A program made the position numbers and the translations under genes. A DNA stretch of 30,545 bases from Azolla pinnata (taxonomy: Eukaryota; Streptophyta; Polypodiopsida; Salviniales; Salviniaceae): contig JBBBWG010030021.1 in NCBI GenBank assembly GCA_037176905.1, positions 18,512 through 49,056 on the forward strand. Direction: 5' to 3'. The notes beneath the pieces were generated by a model that did not search any database, was not told where the DNA came from, and was given only the letters and a program-made list of their open reading frames with translations. Positions 21,131 to 30,545 of the stretch are shown here, in pieces (position 1 is the stretch's first letter; each line of letters begins with the position of its first letter).

Positions 21131-24100
21131 CTAAATAGCTTCCCAATCCTCTGAAAGCAAACGAACTGACAACTCACCGTTACCATCACTGCTTTCTTCA
21201 TTCATAACCTCTATGGATCTCGCCGATGATAATATGCCATGGAATCCGTTAGCGAGAGAATCGCTGCAGGAAATACTTGCCATGGGTGAGAAATACTGCG
21301 ATCGTAACGGTGGGATATGGTCCGAGTATGTTGACTCCTCTACAGTTTGAACCTGAGCTCGAATTCCGGAATCCGCTATATGCTTCGATGAGCTAGAAGG
21401 AGTGATATAAGGGAAGGTCTCCTCCACTAGGTGCAACAAGCCACACTTTGGAAAAGAGAGGTTTCTAGGCATGGGGGTACCTCGATCAATCTCCTCAAGG
21501 GAATGGTCTCTAGATGTGGGAATACCTTGACTCATCTTCTTAAGAGAAAGGTTGCTAGACATGGGAATACCTCGATCCATCATCTCCTTCCAGGAGGCTG
21601 ATTCCTCCATGGTTTGAACATGAGCCCAGTCTTCAGAACCCTTGATATGCCTCAAAGGAATGATAATCGGGAAGCCCTCCTTGGTTACTTGTGAAGAACT
21701 GCCCGCTCTAAGAGAAAGCTTGCTAGATATGGGAATGCCTTGATCAATCTCCTTCCCCAAAGCCAACACTTCTTTGCTCAGGGCTGCAATTTCTCCCCTG
21801 CATAATGGTAACTTGAAATTTCTCTCAACTGGGATGTCTAAGACTACAGATGAATAACACACAACGTATATTATTATGGGCTTTGAAGGCCAAGCATATA
21901 TGGCAGAACAAGACACCACTAATGGAGTTTAATTGTTGGAAAAATTCTCGTTACAATGCAAAAACAAACCACTAAGACTTGTTGAAAACAGTTGAAAACT
22001 AACAAGATCATCGATAAAGGTTCAATCACAACCTGCATATTTGCACTATCATTCTATGCACATAGTTTTCGTATGCATAGTTTTCCTTAATCGTTGTCCC
22101 AACCTCGTTGGCTTGTACATTATGTTTAGCTATTCCAGAGAGCAAAGAAGAGAACGACTCTTACTGCAGTGAACCGATGATATTCCCTCGATCGATCAAA
22201 ATATCCTTTAACTGCAAAGGAATGTCGAAGAACAGCCTGGTTTTTATATATCCTTAAGAAAATAATGACATATACGCACATATAACCATATAATCTCACC
22301 CTTGTGCACATTTCAGCCTGTGTTTTCAAAATCTGTGAATCATTTTGGACTCTTTGAATAGAAATCTTCTCGAAAGCTAGAAGCCCTTCTGCATCTTCCA
22401 CCTTCTTCAATGTTTCTTCGACAGCAGCACTTTTTGCTTGACTTGCCCTCTCTAGCCTCTCTTCCAAAATCTCCCGAATCTACACCAAATTCATGTAAAA
22501 TTAATATCGATTCCTGTTCCAATCTCAGTAAGAGAATCAGAACAAGGATAGAATAAAGAACTGTGAGAACGAACCAGTTCAATACAAGAAGAAAATCCAA
22601 TCCTGTTTCAAATAACAGGAAAGTCAGACACATTTTAATTTTCTTACATCATTAATAGTAGCCAGAACCCTTGTTTGGTGTGTCTTTGTCTCAAGCAACC
22701 GCAATTTCAGTTCCCGAGCTTCCATCATCAGCAAATATTTCTCGCCATATATCTCGGCAGCTCTCTTTTAGTTAAATGGAAACATTATCCACAACTACTT
22801 ATACTGTATCATAACTCATTAACACAATACAACTCTCTGGTCTTCACAGTAGGAAATATGTATGACAAACAATCCAATCAGTGATATACGTTTGGTACCG
22901 TTCCTCACTCTAGGGAGTTATATGTTCACCAATTCTTTTGATTACCCAGGTGCAATTGTGCTCAGTTCAGAAACTGTTTAACAGTTTTGATTGTGCTCAT
23001 ATTATCTATAAGAATATATGTAAAGAAAGTATGTATGAAGCTATCTAGGCCTTCTATACATTTGTGTGCGTTGTTTTCTCATATTTTCCTGCCATGCTTG
23101 AAAAGAAATCATGATTGCAGAGGCATAGACATGCTTCTCACGCATTGTTTGCATGAAAACACAGTTACTATGCATCAAGAATAAAATCGATGATAGCACC
23201 AGCTATGAAAACAAGTTGCATACTATGTTTTCATTCTTAATTGCAGATGTATAGAAATGCTTCTCACGCATTTGTTTTCATAAAAATACAACTATGCATC
23301 AAGAATGAAATCGATGATCGCACCAGCTAGGAAAACAAGTTGCATACTTTGTGTACCACACAGAATAAAGATAGCATAAATGACAAGAAGCACCAGTTCA
23401 TTTTCGGCTCTTTGGCATGAAAGTTGTGTCTTCAACTCTTCCACCTTCAGAAGGATTTCTGAGGCACCCTTCTCAGCTTCTATTTTTGCGTGTTGGGCTT
23501 CAGCTTCTTCTTGTTCTGCTTTAAACCGTAGCAAGTGAAGATTTTTTATGCCTGCCTCCGTAAACTCCTAATCAAAAGAAATCTGAGATGTGACGACAAT
23601 GTATCATGAACGATTCCTTTTCTTTTGAAAAATGTAAACATGTAAATTACTTTGCAATATTTTGCTTCGTTCAGAAGCATGTCAATTTGTTTAAGGTGAA
23701 TAATATCAGTTCCAGGAGAATCTTTCTCCAAACTGAACTCGTGGGAGGTACTCTTCTCATTAACATTCGTAATAGTATCATCAGTTTGAGAACTGTCGTC
23801 ATTGAACTCTGTCAACAAATGCTTCTCTTCTATATTTTCCACTATAATACTAGGGTCTAGTTGGAATTCCTTCTGAGGTCTTTGCATTCCAATTTCAACC
23901 TCAACAGATGTTACCCCTTCTGATTGCTCAAGAAGACGAATATTACATGCACAATCATCCACTGAAGATTGGCTTGTATGAAGTTCTTCCCCAGTGAACG
24001 CTAATGATTCCGTTGAGCTTCTGGAGGACTGACAAATATCTCTGATATACGAACCAAGTGAGCTGTGACATAGAGTTACAGAAGGCTCGTCATATCTATC

Positions 24101-25751
24101 TCCCTGACCTTTCATATTACACAAGCTCCTGCAATCTACAGTGTCATCTACGAGAATTACAGACTCGAACTCATTCAAGCAATCGCCATATCCTTCTTCC
24201 GTTTGCATTCCATTTGGCATCAAACATGGCCCAGGTGGTCGTCCATCGTGCATACGTTTCGTTTGAAACCCAGCTTTCCATATGACTGACTCTTCATTCT
24301 TGTCGAAATCGAACTCCTCTTCTTCGACTTCAAGCACATTATGTTTCTCGTCCTTCAACAGTGCACGAGGGTTACGGCTACGGCTTATCATTTTATCAGC
24401 TGCAGGATGAGGTGAATATGGCAAGGCGTCCATCTCATGATGGTGACTCATCTTCTTCAGATTCAACTTAATGGCAGATTCCAGATTATCTCCATCGCTT
24501 AACATCAAAGCCTTGATAACTCCCACATCAACCTAGACACATAGGCCACACTGCAGTTACCAGCGGATCCAAAACTGACGAATCTGACGCTAATCTATGC
24601 ATATTTGCGTCCATAAAATGCATGTAAACGCGTGTGTATATATTCAAATTTCATACATGTGTGTGCATGTTTGGCATACCAAAGAAAACAGATAGCAGAG
24701 ATATCTTGTTCACTCTTAATCTTAATCAAAATCTAAAGAATTCAGCGTGCATGGGTATGAGACTGATGATTAATCTACATACATAACCCCACACTTCAAT
24801 TACTGATAAGGAGAGCTATGGATAGCTACTGATGAACAACAGGTATTCATACGGTAAGAAGCCATCAAAATATGAGTTACACACTGATGCCACTAAAAAC
24901 TACAGTCTGATGAAACTGATAAGAATCTTGTATAATGCACACAGTTTTACGGATCAAACGGCAGATGAAGACAATGAAGAATCGTATGTATGATAAGTCT
25001 GTTGACAGCCTTTTGCCGGTATCCTACATACCCATGACAGCAAAAAATGAAACTACTGATCAATCTGATCAGAATCGTGCATGAAAAAGCATCAGAAAAT
25101 GCAAGCTATCTATCTGCTAACAACCTCGTGGCAATCCATATCATCTTCAGTACTGAAGCAAAACTAGCAGTAAATCCCAACAAAGAGTCCGAATTTCGCC
25201 CTACATACTCCACATGACAAAGCACCAGATGATCATTAAAGAAAAAAAGAACACGATTTCATCTCTACGAAACGAGCAGAGATTCCAAAAAGAAAAAATC
25301 AAACCCAAAAAAGAAAGACAGGATCTGAGGGGAGACACGTAGTAAAGAAGGAAGTAAAAACCTGCGGGAAGCCTTCAAATACTGAATCTACAGTACGTCC
25401 TTGTGATGCAGATCAAAAACTCTTTCTTTTTTCCTTGTTCTTGTTTCTGAAGAATTGAGGAATTAATGTAACCCTTTTATGTTATGGATCGTGATATTAA
25501 ATCAGATGCCCTCGGAAGATCGGTGTGTTTTCCCAGGTAAAATCTGAGCATCAAGATGCATCCATTCTGACATATGCTTCGTCTATTTCATTATATTGAT
25601 GTGCTTGGAGAGATCGTCCAATAATGCAAATATGAAACTGTGAAACTCTTTTTGTATTGTGAAACTGCAACTTGCGCATTGAATCAGTAAACTAATGTGT
25701 CAAACCTAAGTCACGAATAGGACAGCTTCCACAATCGTCGCATTCATTCAT
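21131..25751 (-). CDS. CUE-domain coiled-coil protein
   Basis: Well-supported exons (minus strand): 24532-23651, 23567-23394, 22764-22648, 22479-22300, 22211-22165 and 21797-21131, all phase-consistent. Upstream, 25399-25362 encodes TVDSVFEGFPQ, which joins in phase to VDVGVIKALMLSDGDN and completes a CUE-like ubiquitin-binding fold. That small exon has an in-frame stop before it and no ATG. A candidate first exon 25751-25706 (MNECDDCGSCPIRDL) fits in phase but is only a guess. The predicted product is about 716 aa: CUE at about 18-52, an acidic Ser-rich region to about 322, then a coiled coil with EYGEK/ARELKLRL-like and LIDRGNIIGSLQGEI segments, which recall plant proteins annotated as 'ubiquitin system component Cue'. 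The C-terminus has four GIPxSSxLSL-type repeats. The partner and role are unknown. Confidence 0.75.
23114..23350. repeat. tandem duplication of about 126 bp in a CUE-gene intron
   Basis: The block starting ATTGCAGAGGCATAGACATG (23114) recurs from 23240 as ATTGCAGATGTATAGAAATG. Later shared stretches are ATGCTTCTCACGCATT, TATGCATCAAGAAT, AAATCGATGAT and CACCAGCTA with GAAAACAAGTTGCATAC. It sits just downstream, in transcript order, of the exon ending at 23394. Copies differ at scattered sites, so it is not recent. Confidence 0.85.
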
Positions 25752-26736
25752 TTCCTTGATTAGAGATGAATCAGAATGCAATGAGTGCACATCTTACATC
25801 GTCTTGTGAGAATAATTGAGCCTAGCTTTGGCTTTTGCTACAATTTAGTTAGCTAGAATTGCCATTCATGCGAAACCTAGGAATTTCTAGTATAGAAGAC
25901 GGAATGAGAACAATATGGCACTAGCAAAAAATATTCTGAAGCTATCATGATGTGAAATTTCCAATAAACCATAATTGTAAGCTTCACAAAGTCTTCAGTG
26001 TAAATTTAAACTAAAACACTATTTCAGATATCAAATTAGGCCCACTTTGAACCCATACAACAATTCCCAAAATCTAGTCTCAAAGTATCCACAAACAATT
26101 GATCAATCATTTCATAGATGTGCTTATGTAAACAACCCAACTAGAGAAAATCCCAAAGAGATACATCTACACAATAAAAAGGACTTACTAACATCATAAG
26201 ATACAAAAATTAAGCCATCAATTACGAACAGTAACAAGAAAATATAAAATTAACAACTACAGAAGACTATAATCAAGACATTAGAAAGGCCAACAAACAG
26301 AAGCACTATAAATTATTTCTAAAAAACAACGGCCAGAAGAGAAAAAGGCTACATCATGAAGAGAAATAGACAAAGAAAAAACTCGTTTTCATTTATCCAC
26401 TACATCACGGATATCTATTGAAATACTAAGCTGTTCACTGGCAAAACACTTTTCCAGTGATCAGCGGTTTTACAAAAACTTGACAACATGGTATGGCTTA
26501 CTCTTCAGAAACTTCAAAGTTCAAAGTGACTCAGCTTTTTTTAGTAAAGGTAAATCAAATCGGAATATAATCTGAGAAAAGATGAACACATTTAAGGTCT
26601 AGCAATCAGTATACTTATAAAATGTTACAACCCCCAACATTGCCATGCTGTAGGAACACCAGAGAATGATATAAGGGGCATATCTATTCAACTAGATCAC
26701 ATACATGCTGTATATGTATGCACATGGAGAAGTACA
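25752..26736. other. AT-rich intergenic region between E2 3' end and CUE gene 5' end
   Basis: About 1 kb with no open frame of interest. It should contain the CUE-gene promoter (low side) and the E2 3' UTR (high side). I see no repeat array or RNA gene in it. Confidence 0.5.
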
Positions 26737-29700
26737 TCAGGCTTTGTCGTCATGGAACTCCCATGAAGTAAGTTTTGGAGACTTTCCTTTGCCACAATTC
26801 TTCACATATCGGTCATTATCTGCAGGCATTTCCTGCTCACATAAAAAAAATTCAAAATAAACCCAATGCATTTTAATTGTATGCTCGAGGGTTCCATGAA
26901 TATTATAAGGTACCCTCAAACTCACCTTCACTGTGGCACTGGATAGCATGGACAAGATGCTGATGCAGATAGAGCTTACAGTCATCGCAGGTGACCAGGA
27001 GTCATACAGAATGTCTGCCATAAATCTCTCTTATTTTGTCTCTCCATCGTCTTCGTTTGCACTCACAAACTCAGCTTCAATAGTCATGTAAGTTATTACC
27101 TATTTGTTTCTGTATTCAGATCATGATTCTTTACACAGTACAGATTCATGCACCTCTTTAGACCATTAAAGCAGATTTGCAAGCATTGGCACCACACCTT
27201 GTGACATAACAATGACCTCTAAGACTGATTTAGGATCATGCGAGCAATCAACTATACTTATGCCAGGCCTCCGTGGATGATTGTAGGCTCTAGACATGCC
27301 ATGTTAGCTCAGGGATAGAAGATGTTTAGATTGAGTTCTATCCTACCTTGCCCTAAATGCTTTGTGGGTATACCACACCTCGGATTAACACAATCAGCGA
27401 CCATAAAAGCTATTTTACAAAAATGAATTGAACCTTTGAATAAGTTACATGTGAATGTTTCTATCCAGAGCTCCATAGTCGATAATGGATGAGCTATACA
27501 AGAGCAATCATGGCTGAGCTACTCAAATTCAAAGTTTCCTAGTCTGAATTTTCATTTTGCAAGAGTCTTGGTTGTTTCCTTAGTGAGCTTTTGTCTTGTT
27601 TTATTCTTACATGTACAGCTGCCAAAGATCAATACCCACTCCAACCATAAAAAAATCAGATCAATATGATCCAGAATATAATTTGCTATTTATGAATTGA
27701 GGTCTATATTAAGGGATTATTAGCAAGATTATGTCTTACAAAACCAAGACTGCATGAAGGACATAAATTCAAGTTGACTGGCTACTCCCGTGTGCATAAG
27801 ATAAGATTCTTCAATTTTAACATTTTTTCTCCACAGTTAACTGTAACATGGAAGAAGTGGCATAGGCCTGCTGTTTAAGTCTTTCCAAATGTCACGGACG
27901 CTTTTCTTCAGATAGACCAACTTAAGAAATCGTCTACATCTCTCTATGGAGAGATTTAACAGTAATTACTAGTAATGGTTGAGCATTACAGGTAGCCGGG
28001 AATGACTGAGCTCGAAATGAAGCAAAAAGAGCTCCTGCAACAAGGATTCTTACACATTGTAATGCCTAATCTTGACACATTTGACAGGTCCTAACCAGGA
28101 AAAGCTATATCACAAACATAAAGACACGGCCGTACAATTTGAAGATGTTGCAGGTTGCGCGGAAAAAAGTTTTGAGGATATCATAACTTTGCTTGTGCTT
28201 GAAGTAGACAATACTTAGGAAGCTCTACAGATTTGTGGTCAATGTAGTTTTTAAAACTGCTGACTGTATTCTTATTGTATTGTCCTTGATCAATTACTAT
28301 AGGAAAAGGAACACAAGCCAATGGGCAAACAGGACGTAAAACTCTGAGGTGAGGAAATCTCACTTTGACGTGATGCACAGATCCTGTCTTCATCTTCAAA
28401 TCCGTCGTGGTAAAAGAAGAATCTTCAGTAGTTTGATTGGAGTTTTACCACCATATAGAAATACTGTGGATCTGTTCCTTCTTCTTCATCTTAAAGATCT
28501 CCCCACTATGGCTTGACCTCTCCCCTCTGTAGAGGTTTCATTTAAGTATGCAGTTCGATTTATCCAATAACAACATATTTTATTTTGCTACTTCTGCAAT
28601 ACAAGACAAACATTTCCAGAAGTAGTCTCGTGTTCCTTGGTCACTTTGATAACTTATGGTATATCCTCCTTTCTCATATGGAAAAATGTTCACACAAATG
28701 TGAAGCAATATACAGAAAAAAGAATTTGCCCAAATTAAATGAAACTCAACACGTTCCCATTAAGATGAAGCTATGAAACAGATCTTACCAAGGCAAATAT
28801 GTCCATTGCTGTAAATATGTGGATGCACAGGAGGATTCCCGATGAAGATTACCTGTTGCATGAACCTCAGAAATCAAACAAGAACGAAAAAGAAACGATC
28901 AACAAATGAATCCTAGACTTGCAACAAGCATTGCAGTACCTGAGGAGAATCCATAGGATACTTCTCTGGAAACTCGACCTGTAACTGGAAGCATTCACCT
29001 TCATAGAAAGTACCAGCAGCCCCAGAGAATTCAATTGTCCATCTATAGAGACAATATTTAGCAGAAACAATGAGACCGATCTTGATATGACAGAAACTAA
29101 CTTCATCCCAAATACATATAAGACCTTACTTGGATAAATCATCTGTGGGATTGACCTTGAATCCAGCAGGAGGATTGACCTGCCACTCAGCAAGCTCTTT
29201 CTGAAGGCGCTTGACTGCAACCCTGCCAAGATTCTATAGCAGAGAATTTTATTTGCTACACTTCACAGGTGTACATGCATACTTCTATGCATATGTCATA
29301 TGCATGATATGCATCTACATATCAAGTCAAAACACTCTTTAAAATGTTCACGTTATGCATATACATGATGTGCATGTACATATAAAGCATACTTTGAAAC
29401 CAACTTCATTGCGGGGAAAACACAAAGAAGCTCCATGGAAATCTAAACTCTGTGAACTCATAACCAAGCCTGCTACGAAGAAAACTTCAAATGTGTGATA
29501 AAAATCCACCAGCTCAAATTCTGAAACTGACAAAGAAATGCATATAATCCAGCAAAAACCTGTTCCTTAGAACCAAAAGAATCCTAATTCAAGACCACCT
29601 CTTGACCTCTGAACGACAAGAAACTTTGAAAAATTCAGAAACACTAGTTCCTTGGAACCGAAGGATCCTAACCTAAGACAATTTCCTGGTCTCTGAACAG

Positions 29701-30200
29701 CGAGAAACGGTGAAGAATAATAAACCCATTAACCAGAGATCTACTGTGAAATAACATAGCTAAAGACTAAAATTTACAAAAAAATAACATACCAAAATCT
29801 AGCTCCTCAAGCCAATAATGTACTGCGAAATTATAAGAAAGAACGATGTCTATTTGAGAGATTTAGAGCAGGAGTGTCACAAAATCATCCTCACAAGGCT
29901 ATATGCAACGTTAAACTGCGAGAAGAAAAAACGAACCGAGTCTAAAAAAAGAATCCTAAACACCAAGTCCCGGTAAAACCGACTACATTTACTAGAGATT
30001 GAAGCAAAGAACGCACGGACCTGAGCTCTCTTCTAATGAAGATTTCTTTTTTCTAGTGCGAATAAGAAGAGCATAAGATTTAAGTCCCAACCTAAAGAGC
30101 TCTCTCCATGTACAAGCACGAGGAGTTTCGCTCTGGAAGTGAGATATGCAGTGTCAAACCGTGGATTCCGACTCTATGCGTGCGTGCGTGTGTGACACAT

Positions 30201-30241
<41 letters not shown>

Positions 30242-30262
30242 CTGAGAGGCCGGAGTTCCCAT
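26737..30262 (-). CDS. E2 ubiquitin-conjugating enzyme, UBC15-18/UBE2W-like
   Basis: Exons (minus strand): 30262-30242, 29233-29130, 29042-28940, 28852-28789, 27014-26926 and 26832-26737. They total 477 nt (158 aa; Arabidopsis UBC15-18 are about 161 aa). All phases agree. The enzyme carries ubiquitin as a thioester and passes it to substrates with an E3. Visible features: helix 1 KRLQKELAEWQVNPP (about 13-27), FQLQVEFPEKYPMDSPQV, HPHIYSNGHICL with catalytic Cys96, DSWSPAMTVSSICISILSML, and the family tail PADNDRYVKNC...FHDD. Human UBE2W, the closest animal type, ubiquitinates protein N-termini; the same chemistry here is inferred. The first exon codes only MGTPASQ, and its donor (CAG/GTTCTC) abuts a (CT)17 repeat, so that exon is the least certain. 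Intron 5 is 1774 bp. Confidence 0.9.
27304..27343 (+). mobile_element. possible tRNA-derived SINE head (A and B boxes)
   Basis: TTAGCTCAGGGATAG (from 27304) resembles a pol III A box, and GAGTTCTATCC (27333-27343) resembles a degenerate B box at the expected spacing of about 30 nt. It lies in E2 intron 5. No cloverleaf, poly(A) tail or target duplication was established, so this is weak. Confidence 0.2.
29562..29720. repeat. 85-bp tandem duplication in E2 intron 1
   Basis: GTTCCTTAGAACCAAAAGAA (29562) recurs as GTTCCTTGGAACCGAAGGA (29647). Both are followed by ATCCTAA, AAGAC, a shared CTCTGAAC and GAGAAAC/AAGAAAC. Many substitutions separate the copies. Confidence 0.7.
30205..30238. repeat. 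(AG)17 microsatellite beside the E2 exon 1 donor
   Basis: Seventeen perfect AG units on the plus strand, so (CT)17 on the E2 transcript strand, beginning three bases into intron 1. Confidence 0.9.
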
Positions 30263-30340
30263 GGATGGAAGGATCGAAAGATTCAGCAACAAAATGGCAG
30301 CAACAGCATCGTGATCAGAAACTAGCTTCCCGAACTATAC

Positions 30341-30545
30341 GTATATGTATGTATGTGGGTTTATGTGCATGTGCATGTGCATGTATGGATACATGCGAGC
30401 ATGTGTATGTGCATGTGCATGTGCCCGTGCGCGTGTATGTGTGCATGTGTATGCGCATGTGCATCTGTGTGTGTGCATACCATGTATGCATGTGTATCGG
30501 CTATGTGCATGTGCATGTGCATGCATGGATATGCATGTGTATGTG
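30341..30545. repeat. TGCATG/GTGTAT alternating purine-pyrimidine tract
   Basis: About 200 bp made almost wholly of TG, CA, TA and CG steps, with many repeats of TGCATG (for example gtgcatgtgcatgtgcatg) and a GTGCGCGTG core. It runs to the window edge and occupies the E2 promoter position. TGCATG is the core of the plant RY element, and long alternating tracts can adopt Z-DNA. Either role is inference. Confidence 0.8.

Noticed and set aside
20773-21201. 142-codon minus-strand frame
   Set aside because: It overlaps the end of the CUE gene in another frame and continues into its 3' UTR; composition is not protein-like.
27290-27365. intact tRNA gene
   Set aside because: A- and B-box-like motifs exist, but no acceptor stem or cloverleaf could be built by eye, and the B box is degenerate.
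30335-30526. His/Ala-rich minus-strand frame
   Set aside because: It is a translation of the TGCATG repeat tract.

Overview
This window reads as nuclear DNA of a flowering plant. The evidence is GT-AG introns with short exons, AT-rich non-coding DNA, abundant microsatellites, and protein families with plant-specific architecture (HLP1-type hnRNP, plant thiamin pyrophosphokinase, UBC15-18-type E2). The species cannot be fixed from sequence alone. I found no prokaryotic, viral or organellar segment, no CRISPR array, and no intact transposon.

Six genes can be reconstructed exon by exon with matching splice phases. (1) 988-3663, minus: a two-RRM, glycine/tyrosine-rich hnRNP of the HLP1 type, with an unusual acidic N-terminal half of about 260 residues. 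(2) 5415-11157, plus: translation factor eIF2D (8 exons, 610 aa). (3) 14264-16427, plus: thiamin pyrophosphokinase (6 coding exons, 285 aa), with a serine-rich 5' leader exon (12950-13472) that stays open in phase with the enzyme. (4) 18778-18999, minus: intronless UBL5/Hub1 (73 aa). (5) 21131 to about 25751, minus: a CUE-domain coiled-coil protein (about 716 aa, first exon uncertain). (6) 26737-30262, minus: a UBE2W/UBC15-18-like E2 ubiquitin-conjugating enzyme (158 aa).

Genes 1 and 2 are divergent across about 1.75 kb. Genes 2 and 3 run in tandem. Gene 3 converges on gene 4. Genes 4, 5 and 6 lie on one strand. These last three all belong to ubiquitin or ubiquitin-like biology, which is the most notable neighbourhood pattern, although chance adjacency is not excluded. 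Between the genes are low-complexity tracts: a GAA/CAG purine tract of about 0.5 kb at 12456-12950, and a TGCATG/GT alternating tract at the right edge. There are also several small tandem duplications inside introns and a few orphan coding-like segments.

No wholly new system is evident. The best leads are an 81-nt in-frame retainable intron in eIF2D, the in-phase leader exon of the thiamin pyrophosphokinase, the acidic repeat extension and GC-AG intron of the hnRNP, the ubiquitin-gene neighbourhood, and a weak 5' splice site abutting a (CT)17 repeat in the E2 gene.
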